From positions 682,001 through 746,000 of the forward strand of contig OZ244796.1 in NCBI GenBank assembly GCA_965219965.1: DNA of 64,000 bases, written 5' to 3'. This document shows, piece by piece, positions 35,166 through 45,066 of the stretch. The stretch comes from G965219965 sp965219965. GTDB lineage: Bacteria; Pseudomonadota; Alphaproteobacteria; RS24. The position numbers were made by a program, and so were the translations under genes. The notes under the pieces are model-generated. The model saw nothing but the letters and a program-made list of their open reading frames with translations, did no database searches and was not told the DNA's origin. Positions within the stretch are counted from its first letter, which is position 1. Every line of letters starts with the position of its first letter.

Positions 35166-37526
35166 TTAAAAACGAGTTCCAGCTGTGAACCGGAAGAATT
35201 GCGGATCATCATAATCCTCATCAACAATAGGACGCGCCAAGTCAAAACGAACTGGCCCGAAAGGTGATTTCCATGAGAAACTTAAACCATAAGTTGCCCG
35301 AAAAGAGAAGTCATCAACGACATTATTTGCGCTCACATCGGTTTTGCCTAAATAGCCAAAATCAGTGAATAAATAACCCTTAATGCCCATATCCTTGGGA
35401 ATACCCAATGGCAGTTGCGTTTCCAGCGTTCCAGCAACATATTGCTTTGCCCCCAGAACATAATTAGTTGATAAATCACGCGGGCCAACGCCAGAACGCT
35501 TAAAACCGCGTATCACCCTGCCGCCAGGGAAAAAATGGTCGTTATAGGACACTAAATCATCATCATAGGCGAAAATCCCGCCTGCCGTGGCGCGGCCATG
35601 GAAAATCCACTCCTCCCAAAAGGGGCGGTAATAATCATAAATCACGGTGGATTTAAGATAGCTCACATCGCCTGCAGGACCCGCTAATTCTTGGCTGAAG
35701 AAAAAATCCCACCCCTCGGTTGGCTCTAGCACATCATCTTTTCTGTCAATGTAATAATTATAGCCAAAAGTCGTTTTCAAATCTTCATAGGGGCGTAAAA
35801 ACGCACCATCAGATGACTGATAGGCATCATTAACCAGCTCATCTACCAAAACGCGCGAGAAAAATGTAATGCGCCCATTTTCCGATAAGGGAAAACCAAC
35901 TGACGCGCCAATACCCGTTTGCTCGGTTTCAAGATTTTCTTCCGTATCATAATCGGTGAGCGTTCTAAACAAACTAATACTGGCATAAAGGTCGCGGCTG
36001 AGGAAATAAGGCTCAGCAAATTTTATATTAAATGTTTGCACTTGCGAGCTAACAGAGGCGGCAAAGCTTAAAAGCTGGCCGCGCCCCAATAAATTGCGCT
36101 CTACAATGCTCACTTGCGAAGAAAAATTCTCTGTGGAAGAATAGCCAATGCCAAGCGAAAGCTCGCCTGTGGCTTGTTCTTCTACATCAATATCAATAAT
36201 GGTTTGGTCAGCTTCTGTGCCGGGCTGTTCAGTAATTTCAACTTCGGAAAAATAATCCAAAGCACGGATATTTTTTTCCGAACGGCTGAGCAGAACGCGG
36301 TTAAACGCATCGCCCTCATCAAGCCGCATTTCGCGGCGAATAACGGAATCGCGGGTGCGGACATTATTATTAATATTAATACGCTCAACATAGACCCGTG
36401 GGCCTTCAGTGATGCGATATTCAACCGTTACAATATTTTCCTTTTTATTGCGACGCACACGCGGGCGCACATCGGCAAAAGCATAGCCTTGTGTGCCGAG
36501 AATTTTGGTTAATTCATCAACTGTGTCGTCAATACGTTTGGCATTATAACGCTGGTCTGCCTCATGCTTAATCGCCCCGACAAGAATTTTTTCATCTAGG
36601 GCTTCAACATTATTGGACACTTTCGCCGTGCCAAAATTATAAATATTGCCCTCTTCCACATTAAAAGTGATGAAAAACGCCTTGCCGTCACGGGTTAGCT
36701 CGGCCAGAGAGGATACAACGCGGAAATCGGCATAGCCCTTGCTGAGATAAAAGCGGCGTAGCAATTCGCGGTCATAGGCAATGCGGTCAGGGTCATATTT
36801 ATCGCTAGATGAGAAAAATTTATACCATCGGCTTTCCTTAGTGGTGATTTCTTCACGCAGCCGATTATCGCTAAAGGCCTCATTGCCGATAATGTTAATG
36901 GAGCGCACCCGCGTCACTTCGCCTTCGCGGATTTCAAAAACAACATCCACGCGGTTCTGCTCTAGCTGGATAACTTTCGGCTCTACTTTCGCTGCAAAAC
37001 GCCCTGCACGGCGATAAAGCTCAATATAATGCTCCACATCATCTTGCACTTTGGCGCGGGTATAGACTTGTCGTGGCCTTAATGTGCTTTCCTCTAGCAA
37101 ATCTTTTTCTTTAATTTGCTTATTGCCTTCATAAATAATGCGGTTAACAATCGGATTTTCTACAACCTGCACCACCAGCCCGCCGCGCTGACGGATAATT
37201 TTAACATCGGCAAATAGCCCCGAAGCAAAAAGCGATTTGAGCGATTGGTCAACCAGCTCAGGGTCATCGCGCATGCCCGGCTGAAGCGACATATAAGAGC
37301 GCACCGTATCGGCTTCCACGCGCTGACTGCCATCAACCTCAATAAATTGAATAATTTCATATGTGCCAGACGCATCTGACGCCGCATCATCTGTGCTGGC
37401 AGGCGCATCAATGGCAGGCTTGTCAACCGATTGCAGGGACTCCGTTTTGCCTTGTGCTAAAGTTGTGGCTGGATTCAATAAAATGAGCAAGCCCACTGCC
37501 CATAAAATTTTATTCAAAAAATACAT
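35166..37526 (-). CDS. bamA: Outer-membrane protein assembly factor BamA
   Basis: Central beta-barrel subunit that inserts outer-membrane proteins; 786 residues. A signal peptide (cleavage likely after TTLA, residue 24) is followed by five POTRA domains (about 55-385) and a surface-antigen barrel (about 410-786). It has the loop-6 motif GGRVIRGF and a terminal Phe (AGTRF). It belongs to the rseP-bamA-ompH-lpxD run and starts 24 bases after rseP. Confidence 0.97.
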   Translation of the reverse strand: MYFLNKILWAVGLLILLNPATTLAQGKTESLQSVDKPAIDAPASTDDAASDASGTYEIIQFIEVDGSQRVEADTVRSYMSLQPGMRDDPELVDQSLKSLFASGLFADVKIIRQRGGLVVQVVENPIVNRIIYEGNKQIKEKDLLEESTLRPRQVYTRAKVQDDVEHYIELYRRAGRFAAKVEPKVIQLEQNRVDVVFEIREGEVTRVRSINIIGNEAFSDNRLREEITTKESRWYKFFSSSDKYDPDRIAYDRELLRRFYLSKGYADFRVVSSLAELTRDGKAFFITFNVEEGNIYNFGTAKVSNNVEALDEKILVGAIKHEADQRYNAKRIDDTVDELTKILGTQGYAFADVRPRVRRNKKENIVTVEYRITEGPRVYVERININNNVRTRDSVIRREMRLDEGDAFNRVLLSRSEKNIRALDYFSEVEITEQPGTEADQTIIDIDVEEQATGELSLGIGYSSTENFSSQVSIVERNLLGRGQLLSFAASVSSQVQTFNIKFAEPYFLSRDLYASISLFRTLTDYDTEENLETEQTGIGASVGFPLSENGRITFFSRVLVDELVNDAYQSSDGAFLRPYEDLKTTFGYNYYIDRKDDVLEPTEGWDFFFSQELAGPAGDVSYLKSTVIYDYYRPFWEEWIFHGRATAGGIFAYDDDLVSYNDHFFPGGRVIRGFKRSGVGPRDLSTNYVLGAKQYVAGTLETQLPLGIPKDMGIKGYLFTDFGYLGKTDVSANNVVDDFSFRATYGLSFSWKSPFGPVRFDLARPIVDEDYDDPQFFRFTAGTRF

Positions 37527-37550
37527 GATTGCGCGTCCCTACCGCATGAT

Positions 37551-38681
37551 TTAGTTAAACAAATTGGGTTGGGTTAAATCGTTCCAGGTCACAAAAACAA
37601 ATAACATTAAAACAAGTGCCAGCCCGATACGCATACCGATTTCTTGTGCTTTTTCTGGCAAAGGTCTGCCGAAAATGGCTTCATAAGCATAAAACAGCAA
37701 ATGCCCACCATCAAGCATCGGCACGGGAAACAAATTGATAAGTCCGATACTTACCGAAACAATGGCGGTTAAATTAACCAGCGCAATAAGCCCCAGCGAT
37801 GCCATTTGGCCAGAGATTTGTGCAATGCGTATCGGACCACCCAAAGCATCTGCCGTTTCACTGCCCATAATAATGCGCCCCAAAGAAACGAAAGTCTGCT
37901 CAATAATAAAAATAGTTTCGCCAACGCCCTTGCCGATAGCGGCGAAAATATGATAGCGGCGATGCTCTGTCCGCAATGGGTCGGTGCGGCTGGTAATGCC
38001 CAAACGCCCCACCCGATTGACATTGCCAAAGCGGTCGGTTTCTTCAATCAAGCGCGGCGTGGCGGGCAGATTAAAAATGACGCCACCGCGTTCAATTTCA
38101 AACATAATCTCACGCTGTGGATTGACCGTCACCAAACGGCGCACTTGAGAAAAATTTTCTATTTTCTCTCCATCTAAAGTCAGAATAATATCGCCTGGCT
38201 CAAAACCTGCCTCATAGGCCGCGCTGTCTTCAGCGACAACATCTATAACGGGCGTATAGATTTTTTCACCGACAATGGAAAAAATACCTGCAAAAAGCAC
38301 AATGGCGAGGAGAAAATTCGCTAATGGTCCCGCCGCGACAATCGCCGTGCGTTGCCAAAGCGGTTTGAAATGAAATACATCTGTCTGTTCGCTTTGGGCG
38401 GCAGCTTTGAGTTTTTCTCTATCGGGGCTGCTAGACGCACCACGGTCGCCGTAAAATTTCACATAGCCGCCCAATGGCATCCAACCAATTTTCCACATTG
38501 TGCCATATTTATCACGCCATGATTTAAGCGAACGGCCAAAGCCAATGGAAAAAACTTCCACCCGCACGCCACATTTTCTGGCTACCCAGAAATGCCCTAA
38601 CTCATGGAAAAACACCACAATGGTGATAACAAACAAAAAGGGCAGAATATAGCCCCATGTAAATGTCAAAACCGTGTCCAA
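37551..38681 (-). CDS. rseP: Site-2 protease RseP family zinc metalloprotease
   Basis: Intramembrane protease, 376 residues. The first helix carries the zinc motif FFHELGHFWVARKCG. FSIGFGRSLKSW and MPLGGYVKFYGD follow. A single PDZ domain (about 125-200, EAGFEPGDIILTLDGEKI) is in the middle, and the third zinc ligand lies in LINLFPVPMLDGGHLLFY. Relatives cut anti-sigma factors or, in Caulobacter (MmpA), the polarity factor PodJ. Substrates here are unknown. Confidence 0.95.
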   Translation of the reverse strand: MDTVLTFTWGYILPFLFVITIVVFFHELGHFWVARKCGVRVEVFSIGFGRSLKSWRDKYGTMWKIGWMPLGGYVKFYGDRGASSSPDREKLKAAAQSEQTDVFHFKPLWQRTAIVAAGPLANFLLAIVLFAGIFSIVGEKIYTPVIDVVAEDSAAYEAGFEPGDIILTLDGEKIENFSQVRRLVTVNPQREIMFEIERGGVIFNLPATPRLIEETDRFGNVNRVGRLGITSRTDPLRTEHRRYHIFAAIGKGVGETIFIIEQTFVSLGRIIMGSETADALGGPIRIAQISGQMASLGLIALVNLTAIVSVSIGLINLFPVPMLDGGHLLFYAYEAIFGRPLPEKAQEIGMRIGLALVLMLFVFVTWNDLTQPNLFN

Positions 38682-38768
38682 AGAAATCTCCTCAAACGCC
38701 CCTAACGGGTCACAAACTGCCCCTATTTAGCACAAAAATACGCCCCTATGGCATTAAAATAGCACCAT

Positions 38769-39935
38769 TCAAAGCCTTTCGTGCAATTTGACCCGTGTCA
38801 GCGCATCACAGGCCAGCACATCGTCTAAATTATCACGCGCCCCATTGCGTGGCGCAAGGCCAAGCTCAGTAGCCTTTTCCAGCATATCGGCAACCCGATG
38901 ACCAATATCCATAAAGCCAATTTGCCCCTTGCGGAAGGCATCTACGGCCACCTCATTGGCGGCGTTCAAAATGGTCGGGAACAGCCCGCCCGCCCGCATA
39001 GTTTGTTTGGCTAATTTGAGACAAATAAAATTATCTTCATCGGGTGGCTCAAAGTCGAGCTGATTCATATCGTCAAATGTCAGCCTTTTGCCTTGCGAAG
39101 CAACGCGCTGTGGCCAACCCATGCAATAGGAAATGGGCTGGCGCATATCTGGTAGCCCCATTTGTGCCAAAACCGCGCCATCATTCATAAACACCATGCC
39201 ATGAATAATAGATTGGGGATGAATAACGGCGTCAAATTTATCTTTGGCGACAGGAAAGAGATGACTGGCTTCAATCAACTCTAGCCCCTTATTCATTAAA
39301 GTGGCCGAGTCGATAGATATTTTCGCGCCCATCGCCCATATCGGATGCTGCATGGCCATATCGGGGGTGACTTTTTCTAATTGTGCTTTTGTAAAACCGC
39401 GAAACGGCCCGCCCGATGCGGTGAGAATAAATTTTTCAACCGCATCTAAATCCTGCCCCTGCAAAAGCTGATATAAAGCATTATGCTCAGAATCAACAGG
39501 CAAAATTGTGCAACCCGCTTTTGCGGCGCGGTGCATAAACACAGCACCCGCACTGACGAGACATTCCTTATTAGCCAGCATAATCATTTTACTGCTCTGC
39601 ACAGCTTCCAGCGTTGGCGCGAGACCCGCAAAGCCGACAATGGCCGCCATGCATCGGTCAGATGGCTGGCGTGCCGCTTCCAACAAGCCTTCCGCGCCGC
39701 CAGCAGTTTCAATATTCATGCCGTCTAAAGCAGCCCGCAAATTGTCTTGCTTATCTGCATTGCCAATGGCGGCGAAGTCTGGTTTGAATTGCTGGCAAAT
39801 TTGGGCGAGCTTATCCACATTGTCCTGCGCCGTGACAGTTTTTAAGCGAAATTTATCCGGATGGGCAGCGATAAGAGCCAGCGTTGTATCGCCAATGGAT
39901 CCCGTGCCGCCGAGTAATGTAATGGATTGGGGCAT
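38769..39935 (-). CDS. dxr: 1-deoxy-D-xylulose 5-phosphate reductoisomerase
   Basis: Second step of the MEP isoprenoid pathway; 388 residues. NADPH loop ITLLGGTGSIGDTTL, LANKECLVSAG, the metal/substrate block PVDSEHNALYQLLQG, LTASGGPFRG, and AMGAKISIDSATLMNKGLE with EASHLF are all present. ATG 39935 begins the conserved protein; an earlier in-frame start would lie inside cdsA. It complements ispDF at 2.3 kb. Confidence 0.97.
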   Translation of the reverse strand: MPQSITLLGGTGSIGDTTLALIAAHPDKFRLKTVTAQDNVDKLAQICQQFKPDFAAIGNADKQDNLRAALDGMNIETAGGAEGLLEAARQPSDRCMAAIVGFAGLAPTLEAVQSSKMIMLANKECLVSAGAVFMHRAAKAGCTILPVDSEHNALYQLLQGQDLDAVEKFILTASGGPFRGFTKAQLEKVTPDMAMQHPIWAMGAKISIDSATLMNKGLELIEASHLFPVAKDKFDAVIHPQSIIHGMVFMNDGAVLAQMGLPDMRQPISYCMGWPQRVASQGKRLTFDDMNQLDFEPPDEDNFICLKLAKQTMRAGGLFPTILNAANEVAVDAFRKGQIGFMDIGHRVADMLEKATELGLAPRNGARDNLDDVLACDALTRVKLHERL

Positions 39936-39939
39936 GGCA

Positions 39940-40767
39940 TTACCAAATAAACAAAGCCTGCGCCGAAAGCACATCATCACCACGGCGCAAATAAAGCAAT
40001 GCTAAGGCAACCACAAAAACGGGAAGCATGCTATCAATACGGTCAAGAATACCGCCATGACCAGGCAGTAAAGCACCACTATCTTTTACATTATAATGCC
40101 GCTTGATGACGGACTCAAACAAATCACCCATTTGCGCCAGCAAAGATAAGCTCGCGCCTAAGAAAAACATATGAGCGGGCTGGGAAATATCTTGCCAATA
40201 ACCAAACAGAACACTGCTCGCCGCTGCACCGAGCAGACCAGCGCATAAACCCGCCCAAGTTTTATTGGGCGAAATGGACGGAACAAGTTTCGTCCCGCCA
40301 ATAAGCTGTCCAGCAAAAAGCGCGAACACATCCGTCACCCACACAATTATGGTGAGATAAATAATGAGCCACACGCCATTATCCACCATCCTCAATGCCA
40401 ATAAAGCAATAAGCGGTGGGGCAAGGTAAAGAAAACCACCCAGCAAAGCAGAAATTTTCAAATGCGTATAAAGGCAGGCAATGAGGGCAAAAAGCGCAAT
40501 AACCCCGCCCCATTGCACGGCCAAGCCAATGCTTGCGCCCTGCATGAAAAGGAGCAGAAACAGCAAAAGTGCCGATAGGAGTGCGAATATTTCCCGCTTT
40601 TTTTCTGGCTGTGCCATGCCCGCCCATTCAAATGCGGCCAAAATACTAACCACAGCCATAAGCGCAAAAAGAAACACCCCGCCCTGCCAAAACGCCGCCA
40701 ACACAATAGGCAGTAAAATAAGTGTTGTTGCAATACGCTGGCACCAATTTTTCCAATTTCCTGTCAA
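39940..40767 (-). CDS. cdsA: Phosphatidate cytidylyltransferase
   Basis: Forms CDP-diacylglycerol; 275 residues with about seven or eight membrane helices. The family signature is seen at the C-terminal end: SVIKRHYNVKDSGALLPGHG followed by GILDRIDS. The likely start is TTG 40767, which overlaps the uppS stop (TTGA); the next in-frame ATG would delete the first helix. It sits between uppS and dxr as in most proteobacteria. Confidence 0.93.
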   Translation of the reverse strand: MTGNWKNWCQRIATTLILLPIVLAAFWQGGVFLFALMAVVSILAAFEWAGMAQPEKKREIFALLSALLLFLLLFMQGASIGLAVQWGGVIALFALIACLYTHLKISALLGGFLYLAPPLIALLALRMVDNGVWLIIYLTIIVWVTDVFALFAGQLIGGTKLVPSISPNKTWAGLCAGLLGAAASSVLFGYWQDISQPAHMFFLGASLSLLAQMGDLFESVIKRHYNVKDSGALLPGHGGILDRIDSMLPVFVVALALLYLRRGDDVLSAQALFIW

Positions 40768-41534
40768 AAAACAACCTCTTCAGCAAATTCACTGTCATTG
40801 TCATCTGGCAAAGCGACGTCACCATAGCGTCGGTCGCGGCGGCGATATTCTTCCAGCGCGGCAGCAAAATGCGTGTCGGCATAATCAGGCCACAAAACCG
40901 TTTGAAAAACCAATTCAGTATAAGCGCATTGCATAAGCAGAAAATTACTTAAACGTTGCTCGCCACTTGTCCGAATAAGCAAATCTGGGTCAGGCAATGT
41001 GTCGGTAAAAAGATATTTGCGAATATCATCTGCTGTAAGTGGTTTTTTATCATCTGGCTTTTTATCGGCCAAAATTTTATTAACGGCTTCAACCATTTCT
41101 TCCCATGCACCATAATTAAGTGCAATGGTTAAAACCAGTCCAGAATTTTGTGCGGTGAGTTCAATGGCTTGATTGATAGAATGTTGAATTTCTGCGGGCA
41201 GAGCTTCCAAACGGCCAATCATCCGAATACGGATATTATTTTGATGCAGTTTTTTAATATCCATAGCCATAAATTGCCGCAGCAAATCCATGAGAAAACG
41301 CACCTCATCTTTAGGCCGATGCCAGTTTTCTGAAGAAAAAGCATAAAGCGTCAAATAGGGAATTTGCCTCTGCACGGCACTTTCAATAACCCGCCGCACC
41401 GCTTCAATGCCCCTGCGATGGCCTTCAAAGCGTGGCAATTTCCGCCCCGTCGCCCAACGGCCATTACCATCCATAATAATAGCAACATGCTGTGGAAGAG
41501 AATCTTGCTTGGCCATATCAGATGCAATTTTCAT
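40764..41534 (-). CDS. uppS: Undecaprenyl diphosphate synthase (cis-prenyltransferase)
   Basis: Makes the C55 lipid carrier for peptidoglycan and O-antigen; 256 residues. Signature blocks: VAIIMDGNGRWA (catalytic Asp), GHRRGIEAVRRVI, LTLYAFSSENWHRP, LTIALNYGAWEEM and the C-terminal DLLIRTSGEQRLSNFLLMQ. An ATG at 41516 is an alternative start. It starts 17 bases after frr. The C terminus carries an acidic tail. Confidence 0.97.
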   Translation of the reverse strand: MKIASDMAKQDSLPQHVAIIMDGNGRWATGRKLPRFEGHRRGIEAVRRVIESAVQRQIPYLTLYAFSSENWHRPKDEVRFLMDLLRQFMAMDIKKLHQNNIRIRMIGRLEALPAEIQHSINQAIELTAQNSGLVLTIALNYGAWEEMVEAVNKILADKKPDDKKPLTADDIRKYLFTDTLPDPDLLIRTSGEQRLSNFLLMQCAYTELVFQTVLWPDYADTHFAAALEEYRRRDRRYGDVALPDDNDSEFAEEVVF

Positions 41535-41551
41535 TATTTTTACCAGACAAG

Positions 41552-42106
41552 TTAAACCTGACGGATTTCACCTTCTTTGCTGGCCAAAGCCGTATCAATA
41601 TCGGCGATTTTTTTATCGGTGAGTTTTTGTACATCATCAGCATAAGCCTTATGCTCATCCTTGCTCATCTCATTATCTTTTTCGGCCTTTTTAAGTATAT
41701 CCATACCATCACGGCGCACATTACGCACAGCAATGCGCGACTGCTCGGCATATTTACCCGCCACTTTGACCAATTCCTCGCGCCGTTCTTCGTTTAGCTC
41801 TGGCATTGGCACGCGCACAAGCTGACCATCTGACATAGGATTAAGCCCTAATCCAGCATCACGAATGGCTTTTTCTACTGCGCCGACCAGCCCCTTATCC
41901 CAAACCTGCACGCAAATCATGCGCGGTTCTGGCACAGAAACCGTGCCGACTTGTGCAATTGGCATTTGCTGGCCATAAGCATCCACCATAACTGGATCCA
42001 ACAGCCCCACACTGGCGCGACCCGTCCGCAATCCAGCAAAATCAGTTTTAAGCGCGTCTAACGCACCATCCATGCGACGTTCAATTTCTTTCAAATCAAT
42101 GGACAT
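41552..42106 (-). CDS. frr: Ribosome recycling factor
   Basis: Splits post-termination ribosomes with EF-G; 184 residues, the usual length. Recognised by LKTDFAGLRTGRASVGLLD, VSVPEPRMICVQVWDK, LNPMSDGQLVRVPMPELNEE and RIAVRNVRRDGMD. It forms a run with pyrH (nine bases apart) and uppS, as in most proteobacteria. Confidence 0.98.
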   Translation of the reverse strand: MSIDLKEIERRMDGALDALKTDFAGLRTGRASVGLLDPVMVDAYGQQMPIAQVGTVSVPEPRMICVQVWDKGLVGAVEKAIRDAGLGLNPMSDGQLVRVPMPELNEERREELVKVAGKYAEQSRIAVRNVRRDGMDILKKAEKDNEMSKDEHKAYADDVQKLTDKKIADIDTALASKEGEIRQV

Positions 42107-42115
42107 TTTATTTTC

Positions 42116-42841
42116 CTATCCCTGTTCAGAAACAATCGTGCAGTTGCCTTGCCCCTGCAATGCATCCAGTAAAGCACTATCTGAGCGAATTGAGAAGACA
42201 ACAATCGGGATTTTGTTTTCCCGCGACAGGCTTACCGCCGAAGCATCCATAACTTTAAGGTCTTTGGCCAAAACCTCCATATAATCCAATCTGTCATAGC
42301 GGGTGGCATCGGCGTGTTTTTTCGGGTCAGCCGTATAAACGCCGTCCACATTGGTTCCCTTCATCAGCGCGTCGCAATTCATTTCCGTGGCACGCAAGGC
42401 CGCCGCCGTATCTGTGGTAAAAAATGGATTACCCGTGCCAGCGGCAAAAATAACCACCCGCCCCTTTTCTATATGCCGCAAAGCACGGCGGCGAATATAG
42501 GGTTCACAAACAGCCGTCATAGGAATGGCCGAAAGTACACGGGTGGGTATGGATTGGCGTTCAAGAGCGTTTTGCAAAGCCAGCGCATTCATCACTGTGG
42601 CCAACATGCCCATATAATCAGCACTGGAACGATCCATACCATCAGCCGCACCAGAAAGGCCGCGAAAAATATTGCCGCCGCCAATGACGAGGCATAATTC
42701 AAATCCACTTTCAATGGCGCGGCATATTTCGCTGGCCAAACGGTCAACAGTGGACACATCAATGCCATAAGCCCCATCGCCCATAAGGGCTTCGCCAGAA
42801 ATTTTAAGAAGAACGCGCTTGAATTTTTTGCCTTTGCTCAT
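42116..42841 (-). CDS. pyrH: Uridylate kinase
   Basis: Bacterial UMP kinase of the amino-acid kinase fold, 241 residues. RVLLKISGEALMGDGAYGID at the N terminus and LCLVIGGGNIFRGLSGAADG near 50 form the nucleotide and phosphate sites. VIFAAGTGNPFFTTDTAAAL and NGTNVDGVY-type residues (KGTNVDGVYTADPKKH) complete the active site. It is placed between tsf and frr. Confidence 0.97.
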   Translation of the reverse strand: MSKGKKFKRVLLKISGEALMGDGAYGIDVSTVDRLASEICRAIESGFELCLVIGGGNIFRGLSGAADGMDRSSADYMGMLATVMNALALQNALERQSIPTRVLSAIPMTAVCEPYIRRRALRHIEKGRVVIFAAGTGNPFFTTDTAAALRATEMNCDALMKGTNVDGVYTADPKKHADATRYDRLDYMEVLAKDLKVMDASAVSLSRENKIPIVVFSIRSDSALLDALQGQGNCTIVSEQG

Positions 42842-42886
42842 TTTGCGTCCTTTCCGTCCATTATTAAATCATCAGTGGCAACATGA

Positions 42887-43819
42887 TTAGGAACTGCTTG
42901 CGGCGGCAGCCACTTCACTGGCAAAATCTTCTTCTGGGCCTTTATCAATGCCTTCACCCAAGCCGAAGCGGATAAACCCTTTCAACGTGACGGGTGCGCC
43001 GACATCACTTTCGGCATTTTTGAGAACTTTCTCAACCGTATTTTCGCCATCCATAACAAAAACCTGCTCAACCAGCACAACTTCTTGATAAAATTTACGC
43101 AAACGGCCTTCCACCATTTTTTCAATAATATTATCGGGCTTGCCGCTTTCTTTTGCTTCGGAAATCAGCACATCGCGCTCACGTTCAATTTCGGCCTTGT
43201 CCAAATCTTCAACCGTAGCCGAAAGCGGGTTTGTTGCGGCAATATGCATGGCAATTTGCCGCCCCAGCGTGGTTAGTTTTTCCGTATCTCCATCTGATTC
43301 CAGCCCGACGAGAACACCGATTTTACCTTGTCCATCAACCACTTGGCCATGAATATAAGAAGCCAGCACACCCTTGCCGACCGATAGGCTTTGGCTACGG
43401 CGCACATTCATATTTTCGCCAATCGTGCCAACCATTTCGGCCACATGGTCAGCAATAGATTTACCTGCATTGGGGAATTCAGTTTTAACAAAATCATCAA
43501 ATGTGCCGTCAAAGCCAACCGCCAGCTTGGCAATTTCGCTCACCATTTTCTGAAAGGTTTCATTGCGGGCAACAAAATCCGTTTCAGAATTTACTTCCAC
43601 TACAGCACCCGTTGAGCCATTCACGGCCACCGCCACCAGCCCTTCGGCGGCAACACGGCCTGCCTTTTTGGCCGCTTTGGACAGCCCCTTAGCGCGAAGC
43701 CAATCCACGGCGGCTTCCATATCGCCTTTGGTTTCATTCAAAGCGGCTTTGCAATCCATCATGCCTGCGCCGGTTTTCTCGCGCAAATCCTTAACCATTG
43801 AGGCGGTAATATCGGCCAT
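42887..43819 (-). CDS. tsf: Elongation factor Ts
   Basis: Nucleotide exchange factor for EF-Tu; 310 residues. The N-terminal UBA-like module is followed by LREKTGAGMMDCKAALNETK, the core block VEVNSETDFVARNETF (TDFV motif), and the C-terminal dimerisation region ending FVMDGENTVEKVLKNAESD. It follows rpsB by about 20 bases, the standard rpsB-tsf order. The tail is a short Ala/Ser run. Confidence 0.98.
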   Translation of the reverse strand: MADITASMVKDLREKTGAGMMDCKAALNETKGDMEAAVDWLRAKGLSKAAKKAGRVAAEGLVAVAVNGSTGAVVEVNSETDFVARNETFQKMVSEIAKLAVGFDGTFDDFVKTEFPNAGKSIADHVAEMVGTIGENMNVRRSQSLSVGKGVLASYIHGQVVDGQGKIGVLVGLESDGDTEKLTTLGRQIAMHIAATNPLSATVEDLDKAEIERERDVLISEAKESGKPDNIIEKMVEGRLRKFYQEVVLVEQVFVMDGENTVEKVLKNAESDVGAPVTLKGFIRFGLGEGIDKGPEEDFASEVAAAASSS

Positions 43820-43839
43820 ATCTGTTCTCCGAAAATAAA

Positions 43840-44910
43840 TTATGATTCAGTGGGGGATTCGGCGGAAGCGGCGTCTTCAGCAGGCTTTTCAGTCGGCTTT
43901 TCTTCTGCCTTCTCCACCGCTTTTGCTTTAGCAAGTTTTTCTTCTGCCTTTGCTTTGGCTTTTGGCACCGCCTTTTCTTTCGGCTCTGCCTTTGCTTTTG
44001 GCTTAGCGGTCGGTTTCGCCGCAGGCTTTGCTGTAGGCTTCGCCTTGGTTTTGGCTTTCGGCTTAACCTCAACTTTAACCTCTGGCTTCGCATCTGGCTT
44101 GGCGTCTTCTTCCGCCTTGTCTGTAGCAGGCGCGGCGGCTTTCGTATCACCCTCTGCGGCGGGTAAATCTTCACCCGTCGGGGTTTCTTGTGCACCCAAA
44201 TCCACGCCCGCCGCCGTTTGGCCTTGTTCAATGCCGTCAATCACAGCTTTGGCCAGCAAATCGCAATAAAGCTCAATGGCACGCGTGGCATCATCATTGC
44301 CCGGTATTGGATAAGCAATACCGTCTGGGTCGCAATTACTATCTAAAACCGCAACAACCGGAATACCCAAAGTGCGGGCTTCGGCCACGGCAATGGCTTC
44401 TTTATTTGTATCCACAACAATAATAATATCTGGCACGCCGCCCATATCTTTCACGCCGCCAATGGCACGTTCTAGCTTATTGCGCTCACGGGTTAAATTC
44501 AGCATTTCCTTTTTGGTCAGGCCGGTAGATTCTTCTTCATCTAGTAACCCTTCCAATTCGCGCAAGCGTTTAATGGAATTGGAAATGGTTTTCCAATTTG
44601 TCAGCGTACCACCCAGCCAGCGCGAATTCATATAATATTGCGCACATTGCTGTGCCGCCATGGCAATCGCATCTGATGCTTGGCGTTTTGTGCCAACAAA
44701 TAGCACCCGCCCGCCACCAGCTACCGTATCGCGCACAGCGACCAGTGCCTGATGCAAAAGCGGTGTGGTTTGGGATAAGTCAATAATATGAACCCCGTTG
44801 CGGTCACCAAAAATATAAGGTGCCATTTTGGGATTCCAACGATGGGTCTGATGACCAAAATGCACGCCTGCTTCTAGCAATTGGCGCATATCAAATTCCG
44901 GCAAAGCCAT
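43840..44910 (-). CDS. rpsB: 30S ribosomal protein S2 with a long Lys/Ala/Pro-rich C-terminal tail
   Basis: 356 residues. The S2 core (about 1-230) is clear: MRQLLEAGVHFGHQTHRWNP, FVGTKRQASDAIAMAAQQC, NSRWLGGTLTNWKTISNSI and DIIIVVDTNKEAIAVAEAR. After residue 231 comes a tail of about 125 residues made almost only of Ala, Lys, Pro and Glu in (P/A)KAK-type repeats. The E. coli protein ends near 241. ATG 44910 is set by the protein match and an AAAGGAG site; upstream in-frame codons are leader. Extended S2 tails are known in Alphaproteobacteria, but this one is long. Confidence 0.97.
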   Translation of the reverse strand: MALPEFDMRQLLEAGVHFGHQTHRWNPKMAPYIFGDRNGVHIIDLSQTTPLLHQALVAVRDTVAGGGRVLFVGTKRQASDAIAMAAQQCAQYYMNSRWLGGTLTNWKTISNSIKRLRELEGLLDEEESTGLTKKEMLNLTRERNKLERAIGGVKDMGGVPDIIIVVDTNKEAIAVAEARTLGIPVVAVLDSNCDPDGIAYPIPGNDDATRAIELYCDLLAKAVIDGIEQGQTAAGVDLGAQETPTGEDLPAAEGDTKAAAPATDKAEEDAKPDAKPEVKVEVKPKAKTKAKPTAKPAAKPTAKPKAKAEPKEKAVPKAKAKAEEKLAKAKAVEKAEEKPTEKPAEDAASAESPTES

Positions 44911-45029
44911 GGGCTTTTCTCCTTTTCTCCGGTTTATCCGCCATGAGGGATGGGGTTGAAATAGCTTCAACACCGGAGCAGCGCAAACCCAACACAGGCA
45001 GAGCATACCCTCATGTGTGTAATGGGCAT

Positions 45030-45058
45030 CTTTTAGGCTGGAATAGCGGCTTTGGCAA
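45030..45058 (-). promoter_or_regulatory. Candidate promoter of rpsB-tsf
   Basis: On the minus strand TTGCCA (45053-45058) and TAAAAG (45030-45035) are 17 bases apart, in the 156-base gap between the dnaE stop and rpsB. The -10 matches only four positions. The remaining leader of about 115 bases could hold an S2 autoregulatory site, but none was recognised. Confidence 0.3.
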
Positions 45059-45066
45059 GCGGATTT

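Noticed and set aside
43850..44269. Long open frame on the plus strand opposite the rpsB tail
   Set aside because: It is the shadow of the repetitive Ala/Lys/Pro codons of S2 and encodes low-complexity sequence with no ribosome site.
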